A stretch of DNA of 64,000 nucleotides from Flavobacteriaceae bacterium GF1. GTDB taxonomy: Bacteria; Bacteroidota; Bacteroidia; Flavobacteriales; Flavobacteriaceae. The stretch is taken from the NCBI GenBank assembly GCA_009797885.1, contig WNKP01000001.1:806001-870000 (forward strand). The letters are read 5' to 3'. The number at the start of each line of letters is the position of its first letter. Position 1 is the first letter of the stretch. The position numbers and the translations under genes were made by a program. The notes beneath the pieces are model-generated. The model searched no databases, had not been told where the DNA came from, and worked only from the letters and a program-made list of their open reading frames with translations. This document shows, one piece after another, positions 1 through 10,069 of the stretch.

Positions 1-3000
1 GAACAAGTCCAGTATCGGTTAGGTCCGTCCTAAGCAACTGAACGGTGTTCGTTCCAGATCCCCCAGCAACCACAAAATCTATTATACCATCTGCCGTGTT
101 ACAGCTGGGTTGTGTATTGACCATGGCGGAAAGGGTCAACTGGGGTGAAATGGTTATGTTTTCCGTTTCCCCACACCCATTGGCATCCCTAATCGTTACG
201 GTATGGCCTCCTGAGGCCAGATTGGCATAAGTATGGGCAAAGCTTGTAATGCTCTGGAATACAGCACCATCAAGACTCATGGTGTAGGGTCCCACGCCCG
301 TATTTACGGCATCCAATACTACGGAAATGGCGAAGTTCCCTTCAGGGGCGCATTCGTCCACAATGGCCAAAGTGATATCCGGGGTGGTATCGGCAGCTAT
401 GGTTACGGCCAAAGGCGTATTGATGATACATCCGTTGGCGTCCCTAACATAGATGTCCCATGCGGTCGCGGTCAATGGATTCAGTTCCAAGGTACTATCA
501 AATGCGAATGTTGCGGGAACACCGGTTCCACTCTGCGAGGCGCCATAGGTATAGGGTCCCGTTCCACCCGATCCCTGTACCGTCACAATGGAGTTGGCCT
601 CGTTACAGTTGGCATTAACGTTGTCCAGTAGGGTAAGGACCAAAGGCTGTGGGGCATCAATGGTTACGGCATTGGTCTCCGTGGTGCACAGGGGGTCTGC
701 GGTTTCCGTGATACGTACGGCATAGGTCCCAGCACCAAGCGTAGTGGACACGGTAAACGTATAAGGATCGGTTGTGGCGTTATTGGAATCGTTGGTCCCA
801 ACTATGGGATTGCCGAGGTTATCCAATACCACATAGTCAAATGTTCCAGTATATCCCGTAACGGTGACTTCTATGGTCCCATCCGTAGCATCGCTACAGG
901 TAGCATCGGAAGTTACGGTTGCTACAGCATTTATAAGATCATAAGGGTCGACCACATGCTGAACGATAACGGAACAGTTCGTCGTTGTATCGGTCACCTC
1001 GTATACATAGGTGCCGGGAGCGGTAATGACGATGTTTGTTGGATCGGCAACGGGACTTCCGCTTGGTAATTGTGCATAGGAATAGTTGCCCGAACCGTTG
1101 GCGGCAGCAATCTGAATGATTTCCTGGCCGTTGTTACAGTCTATATCCTGAAGTTCGGTAATGGTGGCCGTTACATCCGCCCTTGCAGGAATAGGGACGT
1201 TTACCGTATCGGTACAACCATTGTCATCGCGTACCACGACCACCACAGCTGGACTTCCATAAGCTACCGTGAAAGTATTCCCGCTACCAAAGGCACCCCC
1301 ATTGAAACTATACTGGTACGGCGCAGTACCGGAGGGGTGTCCCAATGCATCATTGTTGATGCCCACCGTTACGGTACTCACCGCGTCATTACAGGTAAAT
1401 ACCGAGGCACTTGCAGTAATATCAAGTTGCGAGGGTTCATCAATGGTTATGGGTAGTGTGGTACTGCACCCTTTGGTGGAGATAACCGTGACATTGTAAG
1501 TGCCTTGAGTGAGTCCAGGGAATACATTCGAGGCCTGTGTTGTTGTCCCGGCATCCAAACTATACAGGTAGGGGACATCTATATTTCCTGGATTTAGGGT
1601 GGCGGTAAGGGTGCCATCGTTACCACCAAAACAGCTGACGTCAGTCTTGGCAAGGGTGAAGGTGGGGTTCACGGGTGCCGGCAGGGTAATGATTACGGGC
1701 ACAATACATCCGGTATTGTTATCCGCCACTTGAAAGGTATAGGCAATGCTATGGGTAAGTCCACTGAACACGCCGGTAGCATTGGAAGCACCTGCAGGAG
1801 TGGTCTGGGTAAAAGTGTATGCTGCCGACCCTCCATTGGCAGTTATGGTGACCTCCCCGGAGTTGGCAGGGTCACAGTTATCATCGGCGGTTATATTGGC
1901 AATAACTTCCAAAGGGGGAAATATGGTGATGTTTTCCAGTTCGCCACACCCATTGGCATCCACTATTTGTATGGTATGATTGCCTGAGCTCAAATTGGAT
2001 ATGGTAACAACATCACCAATATTCGTCCAGGATGTGGCCTGAGGGGCACCACCATCAACACTGATCCTATAGGGAGCGGTACCTGCCACGGTCAACGTTA
2101 CATTAATGGCAAAGTTTCCTTCGGTTACACATTCGTTGGCAATGATCGAAGATATTTCTGGCGATGCATCAACACTTATGGTTACGTCCAAAGGTGGTGA
2201 AACGCATCCAGCGGCATCCCGTGCGTAGATATCCCAGTTTAAATTAACGGAGGGATCCAAGGTAAATGTTTGTCCTTCGGGAAAAACAACGGGGGCTGGA
2301 TTTCCATCTTCCACGTAAGCGTAGCTATAGCCCGCTGTTCCCCCGGAAGCCCTAACCGTAACTTCGGCATCGGTATTACAGTTGGCAGCAAGCTGACTCA
2401 GTAAAGAAACCGCAACGGGGGAAGGCTCCGTGATCCTAAAAGTTGTTGTGGCCGTACAGGACGGAGCAGTGGCTTCCCGTACCACCAGAACGTAGTCCCC
2501 AGGTGGAATTTGGGTTACTGTTGCGGTCTGCGGGCCTCCGGCGGGGCCGGGACCAACACTACCCGTATACGTACCGGGACCGGTTACCACGGTATTGGTA
2601 AGTGCATTTAAAACTTCCCAATTGATAGTTGTGACCGAAGCATCATAATTGTCCACGGTAAAAGTCATGGTACCATCATCATCCCCAACACACGTAATAT
2701 CACTTGTACTATCGACCACAACGGATATGGCAGAAACAGGAGGAATGGTTACTTCCAGAAAGCTTACACATCCGTTGGTGATATCTTCAGCCCTAATAAT
2801 ATAGGTCTGTCCTGGATTTAAACTGGTAAAGGTGGCCACCTCGGTATCGGGAGCAGTAGTTATTTCGCTAGTGGGCCCAGGCCCTCCATTGTAAATTTCA
2901 AAGTTATAATTGCCAGACCCTCCGGAAGCGGTAATATCCACGCTACCACCGGTAATACAGTCTGGAGGGGTCGGATTTGCGGTCAAGGTCAAAAATGGAT

Positions 3001-6000
3001 TGGAGCTGACCCTAACAGAACCCAAATCGCTCTCACAGCCATTGGCATCAATAATACGTATGTAATAATCACCAAAATCAAGATTATTAAAAGTATGGGT
3101 AGTGCTTGCCGAAACAACAGTGCCGATAACAGTATTGGAACTGTCGTAAAGTGTATAGGTAAAGTTGGGTACACCCCCTTGCGTAATGGTAACATCAATA
3201 CTGCCCGGCACCGTAGCCCCTGTACCAAGATTACAGGTTACATCGGTGGCCACCATATTGGATAACAATTGTAAGGGCTCGCCCACTACGGCGTTATCCG
3301 TGAATTCACAGCCCCTACTATCACGTACAGTAAATGGATAGGTGCCTGCACCGAGCGCGGAATAGGTCCTAGTGGCCGTAAATGCACTTCCATCAAAACT
3401 CACGGTATACGGGGCCACGCCAAAGTTTTCATCGATATCGATAACTACGGAACCATCGGCATATCCAAAGCATGCGGCATTGGTCACTATTGTTGTGGCC
3501 TGGGGATTCACGGTAGGGCTAACGATTATTTCATTGGTCTCAACAGTACAACCGTTGTTGTCCGTGATTTGGAACTGGTAGGTTCCCGCTGCTGCTGCTC
3601 CCGAATAGGTAAAAGCGTTTCCGGCTATTGCGGTGGTCGCGCCGTAACCACCACCATTTACCTGTACCTGATAGGTTGCATAAGGCGTATACCCACCGCT
3701 TATGGTGACATCAATCACAGCATTTGCCGTACAGAACAGGTCCTGCGTAAGGACGGCATTGGCAGTAAGTTGAGGTTCAATGGTTTGTGTAATGCTATTG
3801 GACACACAACCGTAGGCGTCCGTCACTTGTATATTGTAGGTGCCCGGTGTTAGATTGCTTATGGTGAAAGGGTTCCCACCAGCTGCTATCAGTCCACCAC
3901 CATTTATGGTGTAGGAATAAGGGGCCACGCCATCGGTGACGCTCACTTCCAGGGAAGCCTGATTCGTACTATCATAACACAGGTCCGAAGGATTAAATGC
4001 GATTACGGGCGTCTCCGCGGGGTCTATGGTAATCGGCCGTGTATGCACACATCCACGGGCGTCCCTCACATAGATGGTATAGGTCCCGGGCGCTACATCG
4101 GCAAAGGAGTTTCCGCTTTGGTACGCATATATGACCGTTGGCCCTGTGGTGTCTTCCAATTGGTATTCATAACCGCCCCATCCGCCTGTAGCGCTAACGG
4201 TTATGGTCGCATCGGAGATACAGGTGTCGTCCGTATTGGAAAAAGCAAAATCAAGGGCCAATGCAGGCTCTGCAATGGTCTGGTTGAGCGTAACGGTACA
4301 ATTGGTGATATCGTCGGTAATGGTTATCACATAGGTATCGGCCCCAAGCCCGGATACGGATATTGGGGTAATCGTGTTTATAGTATTGGCAGACTGAACG
4401 GTGCCACCAAGTCCATCCAACACATCATAGCTATAGGTGGTGTCGAAGTCCGATACCGTAAAATTGAATGCGCCATCCGAACCTCCCACACAGCTGACAT
4501 TGCTGATGAGCTGCGAAACGGCATCCACTTGTGGGATGGGGTTTACCGTATAGTTTTCGGTGATAGCACAGTTCTTGCTGTCCGTTACCCGGAAGGTATA
4601 GGTTCCCGGGGCAAGTCCGGTGAAGATGGCGTTGTTGCCATTGTTGGTGGCACTTCCCGCTGGGGCGATGATTTCGTATACAAAAGGCGTGTTACCACCA
4701 GTCACGGATACGGTGACGTCGCCCACGATTGTTGGACAGGTCAGTGCCGTTTGGGCAAAGGCCAGATCTGTTGGCGGATTCAATGGTGCTATGGTCTGTG
4801 CACTGGTAGCGGTACAATTGTTGGCGTCCCGTACCGTAATGGTATAGGTTCCGTCAGTAAGCCCGGAAAAGGAGGTTGAAGGGCCAAAGTTGACCCCATC
4901 AATACTGTACATATAGGGAGCGGTACCACCACTTGTGGAGGTTACTTCTATGGTGGCGTCCGCATCGCAGGTATAATCTACGGTAATACTTGTGCCCAGG
5001 CCAAGCACGGCAGGTTCATTTACAGTAACGGTATTTGTGGTCATACAGTTCTTGCTGTCCGTGACGGTATAGGTATAAGTGCCTGCCGCAAGACCGCTAT
5101 AGACCTGCTGTGTTGAGGGCGCACTGCCATCGAAGACAATTGAATAGGGAGCAAGACCACCTGAAATGTTCAGGTCCACGGAACCGTTGGAATCCCCATT
5201 ACAAAGGACGTCCGTGACCAATGGGGCAACCGTGGGGAGTGGATTGTCCGTTACAACAACCTGATTTGTCGTGAAGGTACAAGACTCACTATCGGTAATG
5301 ATAAACGTATAGGTTCCTGGCGTAGTGGTAAAATAACTAAAGGGAATACTCGGAACGGGAGTACTTGCCTGATGCGGCGTGCCATTTAAGAAAACTTCAT
5401 ACGTAAAACCTGGATTTCCTCCTGAAATGGAGAGGGAAATTTCCGCATCAGGGGAAACACTGCAATCCAAATCCTTGACCAAACCCGCACTTGCATTTAA
5501 TGTGGGAAAAACGGTTACACCTGCCGTTGCCGTACAATTTCTACTATCAATGACCTCGACGGTATAACTCCCAGGCCCTAAGCCTGTGAAAACAGGGCTG
5601 GATTGGTATGCCCCACTGCCTAAACGGTATTGGAACGGAGCAACACCTCCCGAGCTAACACTGGCGGTAAGCTCCAAACCAATACTGCTATCATAACAGA
5701 GGCTATTTGCCGTAAGATCGAGTACTGGGGAGACCGTTGGTGTTAAACTGAACGTTTGGGTGACTTCACAGCCACCGGCATCACGAACGGTTACCGTATA
5801 ATTCCCTGAAGTATCGGTAAGGCCGGTAAAGGTATTTGTTCCCTGTGGGCCCGTAACGGCACTTGAGGGATCTTCAATTTCATAGGCATATCCTCCCCAT
5901 CCGCCAGTAGCGGTAATCGTAACCGAACCGGGAACCGTCCCGGAAGACGAACAGGTTAAATCAACGACGTCCAAACTTGATATGACCAAGGCAGACGGAG

Positions 6001-9000
6001 GAGCAGCTACGGTTATAGTGCTTGTATCCGTGCAATTGGTATCATTATCGGTCACCACAATGGTATAATCCCCTGCGATTAAAGTGGTCAAGGGGACTGT
6101 ACTCAAGGTTTCCCCCGTCCCATTAAAGGTCATTGGACCGGTAACCGCATAATCAAAGGAATTGATAAAGTCGGTTACCGTAAAGGTTATGTCCCCATTA
6201 TTGCCTCCCAGGCAATCCACATTGGAATTGAGCTGCCCAACAACGGAAATCTGGTCAACTGGCGAAATGGTAAAGTCTTCCTGTAGGGTACAGCCCTTGG
6301 CATCGGTCACCAAAAAAGTATAGGTACCTGGATCCAATCCTGAAAATACGTTCACATTACCGTTATTGGAGACCGCTGCGGCCGGGGCAATGATTTCATA
6401 TATAAAATTGGGATTTCCATCAACCACGGTAACGGTTACGTCCGATGTTAGTGCCGGACAGGTAAGGGCTGTGGTCGCAAAAGTCAAATCCGTTGGCGGA
6501 TTCAATGAATCTAGGGTAATGGAATTGGTTACAAAAACACAGTTATTGGCATCCCTGATACTTATGGTATAGGTGCCATCCGTAAGATTTTCGAACCTGT
6601 GGGCATTTGGCGTGGTGTCCGGGATAAAATTGACCCCGTCAATACTATATGCATACGGAGCGGTGCCTCCCAACACGTTCTGGGCTTCGATGATTCCATT
6701 CTGCAAACAGGTATAATCCTGAACCAAGGCAAGAGTTCCGGATGGAAGATCAGCTGGACCGCCTATCGCAAATGTTTCCACAAAATCGCAGGAAACAACA
6801 CCTTGGGTTTGGATAATGCGAAGGGAATAATTCCCCTGTCCAAGTCCAGTAAAGTTGCCGGAAGCGTTTGTTGAAGTTGAGGCATCGGGATAGGTGAGCT
6901 CATAAGACAATGAATACCCATTGCTATTGGTCACGTTGATGGATACGGAACCATCGGCGGCACCAAAACAGTTTTCATCGATTACGGTCAAGGGGTCATA
7001 TTCCACAGCAGGGGCAACACCTATGGTTACCACATTGGAAATATGGAAGCATCCATTTCCGTCCACTACCACAAATTCATAATCCCCCTCTTCACCATTG
7101 GTAAAATTAAAAGCACTGGTCACCTGATAATCAGGTCCGGGGATGTTGAGCACCTTGGCAGCGTCATCGGCACCACTGTAACGGTCCACACCATTGTAGC
7201 TCCAAATGGCATAATTGTAATCGGGATTTGGAAACCCCCCAGATCCGGTAACGGTGATTATACCATCCGTACAATCTATATTTTTGGTCAGGACGGCGGT
7301 AAGGTCCAAATCGGTCCGATCCAAAATAGTGACCTGTTCCGAGTAACTACATCCATCATCCGTGGTGACCAAAACATCATATGTCCCATCATTGAGGTTT
7401 TCAAAAGTATAGTTGTTGTCGTTGGAGGGACCAAAGGTGTCAATTGCGGTCCCACCCTGTGAAATCTCATAATAATATTGCGGATTTACATCCAAAACGG
7501 AAATGGCAATTTCCCCCAGACCATTGCAATTGGTATCCGTTGTGGCGATATCCACTGCAAAGTCCCTTCTAAGAATTCCAATATTGTCCAGTATAAACAC
7601 ACAACCATCAACTACGCCTTGCTGCCGCATTTCCACTCGATAGGCCCCATTGTTGGTTATGGTAAAGCTTGGGCCATTATTGTCACTATAGGGGGTTATA
7701 ATGGTGTTATTGGAAGCATTGACCAATTGATATTCATAATCGAGGGGCATATTTGTTACCGTAATGTTCCCTGGGGTGGTACAGACAATATCGGTACTGT
7801 TGAACTGTGGATCCAAAGGATTTTTGAACACATTGAAATAAAACCGGGTGAAACAACCATTTTGATAGTTGATGACCAAACGATATTGACCTGCATCCGA
7901 AGCCAGGAAATCACTGCCACTACCCACACTGTTCCATGTACATCCATTGTTGGTGTTGGCACAGTTCGGTGTAGCCGCCGCGCAACTGGTCTCATCCAAT
8001 TGTTCCCAGACAATACTGTCCGCATCCGGAATGTTGATTTGAATCAGCTCCGAATCGTTCAATCCACAAAGGAAGATTTCGGGTAATTCCTCACCATCAT
8101 TGGGGCAAACGAGAACGTTACCCTCAACGGTATTACTGGTGTCATTGATCAGGGCGGTTATTGGATTGGATTGTGTAGCCCCGAAGAATTCCACAATTAT
8201 AATTTCCTGGAAGCCTTTACAGGGGTCGGCCACCTGTTTGTCCACAATATAGGTTCCGGTACTGGAAACCAGGAGGGTACTTGGGTCATTGTCGGAATCA
8301 CCATCGGTGATAATGGTATCCCCTGCATCAATCAGGCGGTCCCCATTTTCATCGATATACCAGATATAGGCATCAAAATTGTCTCCTGCATCCAGCAATA
8401 CATTTTCCCCGCAAAGTTGAACCGTACGGGCGTAATCACAGTTTTCCAGGTCATCCAAAAGAAAGTTAGTGGCCCCAGGGGTAACAAAACCACAATCATC
8501 AAAATCGGACACACTGGGATCATCGGAAATTTGGTTGTCGTTGATGAGGCCCTGATAGGTTGAGAAGGCTACATTTTCAATTTGATCGGTACAGGCATCA
8601 ACAAAGTCAAAGCAGTTTTCTGCTACTTGGACGTTGATTCGAATTTCGGTTATCGGATCTCCTTCTTCCACCAGGCGTTCGGGAATGTCAAAAACGAGTT
8701 CCCTGGTTGTGGAATCATAGGTATAGGTGATATCCGTGTTTGCCCCAAGGTCCACGCCTAAAAAGGAAGTATTTACAGGGAGTACGTCCCTAATGGTATA
8801 ATTGACGGCATCGTCGTTCCCCGTATTGACAAAAGAGAGCACATAATCCAAATATTGCCCCAGGTTTACACCAGCCCCCGTAATATCGTTACCGCCAATA
8901 TCCTCCACTTTTTTTTCGAGAATGATATTGGGCTCAATAATTTCCACCCCAAAGGTTACAAGAAAGGCACCAAAGGCATCTCCTTGGGTAAACAACCTTA

Positions 9001-10069
9001 AGGTAGCATCGGTTTCTTCGTTGGCAATAATACTATTTGCAGGGTTGTTGATTTCAAAGATATCGGAGTCAAAACCCAGGGTATTGGTACTGGCGATATT
9101 TCGAGTAGTTACATCGGCGCCATCTATGGTAATATTGGAATTGAAAAAGTTATTTGAGGGGTTTGAGGTATTGGAAAGACTGGTAAACCCAGGATTTAAA
9201 GGGGTTTCAATCCGGAAAGCATCGCCGGTGATGCTTCTATCCCCTTCTACCACACTGGCACCCAGCCGTGCACGTACAGGCCCAACAGGGATGGTATTAA
9301 AGCCGGCAACTGTGATATCTGCACTGGAGCTTCCCCTAACACCGGCATAGCCGTCAAATACGGAGATGTATTTTCCAGTAAGTGTTGGATTTTCATAAAT
9401 GATGACCAGGGTCCAACCACCGGCCCCACCAACACTTCTTCCCCGTGTGGCCCTTACGTTTCCAACAAAATATTCGCCGTTGGGGTCCGCCAGGGATTGT
9501 AACAAGCCGGTAACATTTCGGTAACAGGTATATGGGGAGTCTTTAAAATTGACATCATCATGGATTATTTCGTCTTCCTCCCCCACTGGGTCGGGATTAT
9601 TGTCCGCCGTTATATCAATATAGCTTCCCCCGGGCATCCGAAATTTGATGGTCGTAAAATCCAGGCGTTGGGTATCATTTTGTGGAAGCCCTGAAATCTG
9701 TGTGTTGTTTAAAACCTCCTGTTGGTAGTTTGCGGACCAGTACAAGCCTGCGTAGTAGATTCTGGAACAGAAGGGAAGGCTGAGCGTGGAACTGCTCGAG
9801 CTAAAAGTAGTTGGGTCTCCATCGATATCAATATAATCCCGGTGAAAACCATTGTTATTGGATCCACCGTTATAGGGGTCGTTGGCCGAGTTACTCGAAT
9901 CGACCCTATTCAAAATACCATTTGATAGAAATGTGTAGTCCCCCTTTATGTTAACATAGGAATTGTCCAATCTCGGGGTAAAGGGCACCTCTACTTGTGC
10001 CCAACCCGTGACGAACAAGAGGAGGGTAGTAAAGAGCGCTAATGCGCCCTTGACGTCTATGGTTTTCAT
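1..10069 (-). CDS. Giant SprB-like cell-surface adhesin, C-terminus beyond the window
   Basis: The minus frame is open from an ATG at 10069 to the window edge, giving at least 3,356 residues without a stop. Residues 1 to about 25 form a signal peptide ending GWAQ. A unique N-terminal part follows, with a DUF11-like domain (motif YVLSFVNTGNDDA) at about residues 385-475. From about residue 700 onward the protein is a long series of Cys-containing beta-rich repeats of about 83 residues, each with a DANGC-like end. These resemble the repeats of SprB, the mobile gliding adhesin of Flavobacterium johnsoniae. Its ATG directly follows the TAA of the upstream PorP/SprF gene, so translation is probably coupled. 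Export through the type IX secretion system is inferred. The expected C-terminal sorting domain lies outside the window. Family assignment is firm, a gliding role is not. Confidence 0.9.
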   Translation of the reverse strand, partial: MKTIDVKGALALFTTLLLFVTGWAQVEVPFTPRLDNSYVNIKGDYTFLSNGILNRVDSSNSANDPYNGGSNNNGFHRDYIDIDGDPTTFSSSSSTLSLPFCSRIYYAGLYWSANYQQEVLNNTQISGLPQNDTQRLDFTTIKFRMPGGSYIDITADNNPDPVGEEDEIIHDDVNFKDSPYTCYRNVTGLLQSLADPNGEYFVGNVRATRGRSVGGAGGWTLVIIYENPTLTGKYISVFDGYAGVRGSSSADITVAGFNTIPVGPVRARLGASVVEGDRSITGDAFRIETPLNPGFTSLSNTSNPSNNFFNSNITIDGADVTTRNIASTNTLGFDSDIFEINNPANSIIANEETDATLRLFTQGDAFGAFLVTFGVEIIEPNIILEKKVEDIGGNDITGAGVNLGQYLDYVLSFVNTGNDDAVNYTIRDVLPVNTSFLGVDLGANTDITYTYDSTTRELVFDIPERLVEEGDPITEIRINVQVAENCFDFVDACTDQIENVAFSTYQGLINDNQISDDPSVSDFDDCGFVTPGATNFLLDDLENCDYARTVQLCGENVLLDAGDNFDAYIWYIDENGDRLIDAGDTIITDGDSDNDPSTLLVSSTGTYIVDKQVADPCKGFQEIIIVEFFGATQSNPITALINDTSNTVEGNVLVCPNDGEELPEIFLCGLNDSELIQINIPDADSIVWEQLDETSCAAATPNCANTNNGCTWNSVGSGSDFLASDAGQYRLVINYQNGCFTRFYFNVFKNPLDPQFNSTDIVCTTPGNITVTNMPLDYEYQLVNASNNTIITPYSDNNGPSFTITNNGAYRVEMRQQGVVDGCVFILDNIGILRRDFAVDIATTDTNCNGLGEIAISVLDVNPQYYYEISQGGTAIDTFGPSNDNNYTFENLNDGTYDVLVTTDDGCSYSEQVTILDRTDLDLTAVLTKNIDCTDGIITVTGSGGFPNPDYNYAIWSYNGVDRYSGADDAAKVLNIPGPDYQVTSAFNFTNGEEGDYEFVVVDGNGCFHISNVVTIGVAPAVEYDPLTVIDENCFGAADGSVSINVTNSNGYSLSYELTYPDASTSTNASGNFTGLGQGNYSLRIIQTQGVVSCDFVETFAIGGPADLPSGTLALVQDYTCLQNGIIEAQNVLGGTAPYAYSIDGVNFIPDTTPNAHRFENLTDGTYTISIRDANNCVFVTNSITLDSLNPPTDLTFATTALTCPALTSDVTVTVVDGNPNFIYEIIAPAAAVSNNGNVNVFSGLDPGTYTFLVTDAKGCTLQEDFTISPVDQISVVGQLNSNVDCLGGNNGDITFTVTDFINSFDYAVTGPMTFNGTGETLSTVPLTTLIAGDYTIVVTDNDTNCTDTSTITVAAPPSALVISSLDVVDLTCSSSGTVPGSVTITATGGWGGYAYEIEDPSSAVTGPQGTNTFTGLTDTSGNYTVTVRDAGGCEVTQTFSLTPTVSPVLDLTANSLCYDSSIGLELTASVSSGGVAPFQYRLGSGAYQSSPVFTGLGPGSYTVEVIDSRNCTATAGVTVFPTLNASAGLVKDLDCSVSPDAEISLSISGGNPGFTYEVFLNGTPHQASTPVPSIPFSYFTTTPGTYTFIITDSESCTFTTNQVVVTDNPLPTVAPLVTDVLCNGDSNGSVDLNISGGLAPYSIVFDGSAPSTQQVYSGLAAGTYTYTVTDSKNCMTTNTVTVNEPAVLGLGTSITVDYTCDADATIEVTSTSGGTAPYMYSIDGVNFGPSTSFSGLTDGTYTITVRDANNCTATSAQTIAPLNPPTDLAFAQTALTCPTIVGDVTVSVTGGNTPFVYEIIAPAGSATNNGNNAIFTGLAPGTYTFRVTDSKNCAITENYTVNPIPQVDAVSQLISNVSCVGGSDGAFNFTVSDFDTTYSYDVLDGLGGTVQSANTINTITPISVSGLGADTYVITITDDITNCTVTLNQTIAEPALALDFAFSNTDDTCISDATITVSATGGWGGYEYQLEDTTGPTVIYAYQSGNSFADVAPGTYTIYVRDARGCVHTRPITIDPAETPVIAFNPSDLCYDSTNQASLEVSVTDGVAPYSYTINGGGLIAAGGNPFTISNLTPGTYNIQVTDAYGCVSNSITQTIEPQLTANAVLTQDLFCTANAVIDVTISGGYTPYATYQVQVNGGGYGATTAIAGNAFTYSGAAAAGTYQFQITDNNGCTVETNEIIVSPTVNPQATTIVTNAACFGYADGSVVIDIDENFGVAPYTVSFDGSAFTATRTYSALGAGTYPFTVRDSRGCEFTDNAVVGEPLQLLSNMVATDVTCNLGTGATVPGSIDVTITQGGVPNFTYTLYDSSNTVIGTVVSASTTHTFNNLDFGDYYIRIIDANGCESDLGSVRVSSNPFLTLTANPTPPDCITGGSVDITASGGSGNYNFEIYNGGPGPTSEITTAPDTEVATFTSLNPGQTYIIRAEDITNGCVSFLEVTIPPVSAISVVVDSTSDITCVGDDDGTMTFTVDNYDASVTTINWEVLNALTNTVVTGPGTYTGSVGPGPAGGPQTATVTQIPPGDYVLVVREATAPSCTATTTFRITEPSPVAVSLLSQLAANCNTDAEVTVRASGGTAGYSYAYVEDGNPAPVVFPEGQTFTLDPSVNLNWDIYARDAAGCVSPPLDVTISVDASPEISSIIANECVTEGNFAINVTLTVAGTAPYRISVDGGAPQATSWTNIGDVVTISNLSSGNHTIQIVDANGCGELENITIFPPLEVIANITADDNCDPANSGEVTITANGGSAAYTFTQTTPAGASNATGVFSGLTHSIAYTFQVADNNTGCIVPVIITLPAPVNPTFTLAKTDVSCFGGNDGTLTATLNPGNIDVPYLYSLDAGTTTQASNVFPGLTQGTYNVTVISTKGCSTTLPITIDEPSQLDITASASVFTCNDAVSTVTVGINNDALGHPSGTAPYQYSFNGGAFGSGNTFTVAYGSPAVVVVVRDDNGCTDTVNVPIPARADVTATITELQDIDCNNGQEIIQIAAANGSGNYSYAQLPSGSPVADPTNIVITAPGTYVYEVTDTTTNCSVIVQHVVDPYDLINAVATVTSDATCSDATDGTIEVTVTGYTGTFDYVVLDNLGNPIVGTNDSNNATTDPYTFTVSTTLGAGTYAVRITETADPLCTTETNAVTIDAPQPLVLTLLDNVNANCNEANSIVTVQGSGGTGPYTYGASQSGTGVPATFAFDSTLELNPLTATAWDIYVRDANGCIINTPLAVTIAADTTPDITLAIVDECAPEGNFAISVVLDAVNTGVGPYTMSLDGAVFQSITSFAHTYANLASGGHTVTIRDANGCGETENITISPQLTLSAMVNTQPSCNTADGIIDFVVAGGSGTNTVQLLRTDLTDTGLV
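160..7640 (-). repeat. Tandem array of about 30 SprB-like repeat units
   Basis: On the plus strand, variants of the reverse complement of a Cys/DANGC-type codon string recur roughly every 240-260 bases. Examples lie near 171, 430, 1215, 1945, 2205, 3035, 3550, 3800, 4050, 4570, 4815, 5045, 5770, 6290, 6545, 7050, 7350 and 7600. I counted about 30 units by eye. The units diverge in DNA sequence but keep the same frame and spacing, which fits a filamentous stalk of repeated beta domains. Two units (near 4570 and 5045) share nearly identical bases around the motif, suggesting more recent duplication. Confidence 0.8.

Noticed and set aside
4043-4879. A 278-codon plus-strand open frame and several smaller ones across 1-10 kb
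   Set aside because: They are antisense to the adhesin, their products are low-complexity and unlike any family, and the minus frame is open throughout with clear domain motifs.
160-7640. Regular spacing considered as a CRISPR array
   Set aside because: The units are about 250 bases, diverged, and translate in one frame as protein repeats.
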